From Opitutaceae bacterium (GTDB lineage: Bacteria; Verrucomicrobiota; Verrucomicrobiia; Opitutales; Opitutaceae): 42,037 nt of DNA. Position numbers and translations under genes: made by a program. Positions 39,977 to 42,037 of this stretch are shown here, piece by piece; the stretch's first letter is position 1, and the number at the start of each line of letters is the position of its first letter. The notes beneath the pieces were generated by a model. It did not search any database, was not told the origin of the DNA, and saw only the letters and a list, made by a program, of their open reading frames with translations. Where the stretch lies: positions 1-42,037 of the forward strand of contig PLXS01000003.1 of the NCBI GenBank assembly GCA_003151515.1, written 5' to 3'.

Positions 39977-42037
39977 TCAGAGTGAGGCCCTTACCTTCTG
40001 CGTGTCGAAGCACTCGATGACGTCGCCGACCTGGTACCCGTTGAAGTCGTCGAGCTTCACGCCGCACTCAAGGCCCGCGCGAACCTCGTTGGCGTCGTCC
40101 TTGAATCGCTTGAGCGTGGCCACCTTGCCCTCGTGCACGATCTCGCGGCCCCGGCGCAGCCTCGCAGTCGCGCCGCGGTTCACCTTTCCCTCGGTGACGA
40201 GGCATCCCGCGACGAAGCCCTTGGCGAGCGGGAACGTGGCGCGCACCTCGGCGGCGCCCAGCTTGACCTCCTTGATGTCCGGGTCGAGCAGGTCCGCCAT
40301 CATCTCGCGCACCCTGTCGCTGAGCTCGTAGATGATCTCGAAGGTCTCGATGCGCACGCTGTTGTGCTTGGCGAGCGGCGTGACGCCGTTCTCTAGCTTG
40401 GTGCTGAAGCCGAGGATCGTGGCCCCGGCGGCGGCCGCCATGATGACGTCGTTCTTCGTGACGAGCCCGACCTCCGCCGAGACGATCTCGAGCGACACCT
40501 TGGCGCTCTTAATCCCCTCCAGGATCTGCCTGACGGCTTCGGCTGAGCCGAATACATCGGCCTTGACGATGACCTTGAGCACCTTCTGCTGCGTCGCCGC
40601 GATGTTGGCGAAGAGGTTCTCGATCGAGATGTCCTTCTGCGCGGAGTCGACGGTCGTTATCTCCTGCTTCAGCCGGTGCGCCTCCTCCTCGGCGAGATTC
40701 TCCGCCTCCCTCGCGTTCTTGGCGCCATTGAGAGTCGCGCCGCTGTCTGGAGTGCCGGACCAGCCGATAACGCGCACGGGCATCGAGGGCTGCGCCTCCT
40801 TGACCGGGAGGCCTTGCTCGTCGAACATGGCCCTGACCTTCGCCCAGTGCGGGCCGCAGACTATCGAATCGCCCGTGCGCAGAGTGCCTTTTTGCACGAT
40901 CACCGTGGAGAGGGGGCCGCGGCCCACGTCGACCTGGGACTCAATGACAACCCCCGCCACCTCGGCCTTCGGGTTCGCCTTGAGCTCGAGCACGTCCGCC
41001 TGCAGGAGGATCATCTCCAGGAGATCGTTTATGCCCGTCCCCTTGATGGCCGAGACCGGAACGGTGATCGTGTCGCCGCCCCAGTCCTCGGGTACGATCC
41101 CGCGCTGCTGCATCTGAGCCTTAACCTGGTCGAGGTTGGCGCCTTTCACGTCCATCTTGTTGACGGCGACGATCACGACGACCTTGGCGTTCCTGGCGTG
41201 CTCGAGCGCCTCCTCGGTCTGCGGCATGAACCCGTCGTCGGCTGCGACAACCAAGACGGCGATGTCCGTCACCGAGGCGCCGCGCGCCCGCATCTTGTTG
41301 AAGGCCGCGTGGCCGGGCGTGTCGAGGAAGGTGATCTTCCTACCGGCGTGCTCGACCTGGTAGGCGCCGATGTGCTGGGTGATGCCGCCAGCTTCGCCGG
41401 CGGCGACGTTCGCCTTTCGAATGGCGTCCAGCAGGGAGGTCTTGCCGTGATCGACATGCCCCAGGATGACGACGACCGGTGGCCTCGGCACCATGTCCTT
41501 TGACTCGTCATGCACCGGCTTCGCCTTGTCCTTCTCGCGCGCCTGCTGCTGCGAGGCGTCGCCCCTGTGCTTGATGTCCAGGACAAAGCCGTATTTCTCG
41601 GCCACCTTCTGGGCGACCGCCTCGTCGATCGTCGAGTTCATCGACGCAAAACCTACGATCTGGTTGAGTTCCGAGATGAGCTTGAAGGGCTTCAGGCTCA
41701 GGGCCACCGCGAAGTCCCTGACGATGACCGGGGGCTTGAGGTGGATGATCTTCACGTCGCCCTGGACGGTGACGACCGGCGCCGGCGACACCTGCGGCAG
41801 GGGCCTCGGCGAGGACGGGGAGCGCACGGGCAGCGGTGGCGGCGCAGCGGCGGGCTTCGGAGCCTCGACGGGGGCAGGAAGGGGCGGAGGCGAAACCTGG
41901 GCGCGCGGAGGCGCTATCGGCGCCGGGGCGACCCTGGCCGGGGCCGCATGGGGAGGGATTGGCGCGGGCGGCGCCATCCGCGGTGCTGGCGCCGGGCGCG
42001 GCGGCGGCGTGGGGGCCTTCGCCACGGGCATCGGCGG
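39977..42037 (-). CDS. infB: Translation initiation factor IF-2 (N-terminus outside window)
   Basis: The frame runs off the right edge; the Met at 42031 lies within a Pro/Ala-rich linker and is not the true start. The IF2 N-terminal associated domain segment spans the codons before the GTPase. G1 is GHVDHGKTS, then DTPGHAAF (G3) and NKMD (G4). Domains II-IV follow ([51 protein letters not shown]). It positions initiator tRNA on the 30S subunit. It is the first visible gene of the translation cluster. Confidence 0.97.
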   Translation of the reverse strand, partial: PPMPVAKAPTPPPRPAPAPRMAPPAPIPPHAAPARVAPAPIAPPRAQVSPPPLPAPVEAPKPAAAPPPLPVRSPSSPRPLPQVSPAPVVTVQGDVKIIHLKPPVIVRDFAVALSLKPFKLISELNQIVGFASMNSTIDEAVAQKVAEKYGFVLDIKHRGDASQQQAREKDKAKPVHDESKDMVPRPPVVVILGHVDHGKTSLLDAIRKANVAAGEAGGITQHIGAYQVEHAGRKITFLDTPGHAAFNKMRARGASVTDIAVLVVAADDGFMPQTEEALEHARNAKVVVIVAVNKMDVKGANLDQVKAQMQQRGIVPEDWGGDTITVPVSAIKGTGINDLLEMILLQADVLELKANPKAEVAGVVIESQVDVGRGPLSTVIVQKGTLRTGDSIVCGPHWAKVRAMFDEQGLPVKEAQPSMPVRVIGWSGTPDSGATLNGAKNAREAENLAEEEAHRLKQEITTVDSAQKDISIENLFANIAATQQKVLKVIVKADVFGSAEAVRQILEGIKSAKVSLEIVSAEVGLVTKNDVIMAAAAGATILGFSTKLENGVTPLAKHNSVRIETFEIIYELSDRVREMMADLLDPDIKEVKLGAAEVRATFPLAKGFVAGCLVTEGKVNRGATARLRRGREIVHEGKVATLKRFKDDANEVRAGLECGVKLDDFNGYQVGDVIECFDTQKVRASL

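Overview
This is a high-G+C bacterial chromosome segment carrying a compact core-gene background plus at least one mobilization-type cassette and one accessory island. The YXWGXW-repeat secreted protein, the S24-like lipoprotein, the tetratricopeptide-like membrane protein with a Cys-rich N-terminus, the MBOAT/SGNH remnant and the PilX-like prepilin suggest the PVC group, probably Verrucomicrobiota (Opitutae-like). That placement is inference from gene style; no rRNA lies in the window.

Layout. 1-3.3 kb: tail of a Pro-Thr repeat protein, a large PilX-like pseudopilin and a YXWGXW protein. 3.3-8.6 kb: a cassette of a membrane-anchored VirD4/TraG-type ATPase, a divergent TrwC/MobF-like HUH relaxase, and a second, soluble TraG-type ATPase broken by an in-frame amber codon exactly where the family's TQ motif is expected. 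No VirB-type secretion genes and no integrase accompany it. 8.6-15.3 kb: aldo/keto reductase, an alpha-helical protein of unknown function, a repeat-rich membrane protein, exported MsrB and MsrA, a lipoprotein and a transglutaminase-like protein. 15.3-26.1 kb: pyrF with a beta-propeller/phosphoesterase on the minus strand. Divergent from these is an operon, parA, two ABC-2 permeases, rnc, mfd and surA, in which most junctions are 4-nt ATGA overlaps. 26.1-30.9 kb: an accessory island with an S24-like lipoprotein, radC, two RHH-PIN toxin-antitoxin pairs, a broken nucleotide-cyclase-like gene and a second, divergent copy of the radC 3' end. 31-36.5 kb: a GH53 galactanase, a B12-binding radical SAM protein, a deletion scar fusing MBOAT and SGNH genes, and an OppA-type lipoprotein. 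36.8-42 kb: tRNA-Val(GAC) and the translation cluster infB-rbfA-nrnA-truB-ribF on the minus strand.

The most notable signal is a shared promoter/operator module. The 14-bp palindrome TTAGACTTGTCTAA (two perfect copies, one with a degenerate right half) sits 16-17 nt before a -10-like box, and a start codon follows 13-14 nt later. It precedes the first coupling ATPase, a 30-codon leader ORF ahead of the relaxase, and radC. This points to one regulator controlling DNA-transfer-type genes and radC together, from nearly leaderless transcripts.

The second notable signal is at radC. The last 60 codons of radC, starting exactly at the JAMM HxHPSGD motif, recur 2.2 kb downstream with about 35 nucleotide differences in 180 but a single amino-acid change (hand count). 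Each copy is followed 44-46 nt later by an antitoxin-toxin pair. This looks like replacement of the radC 3' end by an inserted cassette that brought its own version.
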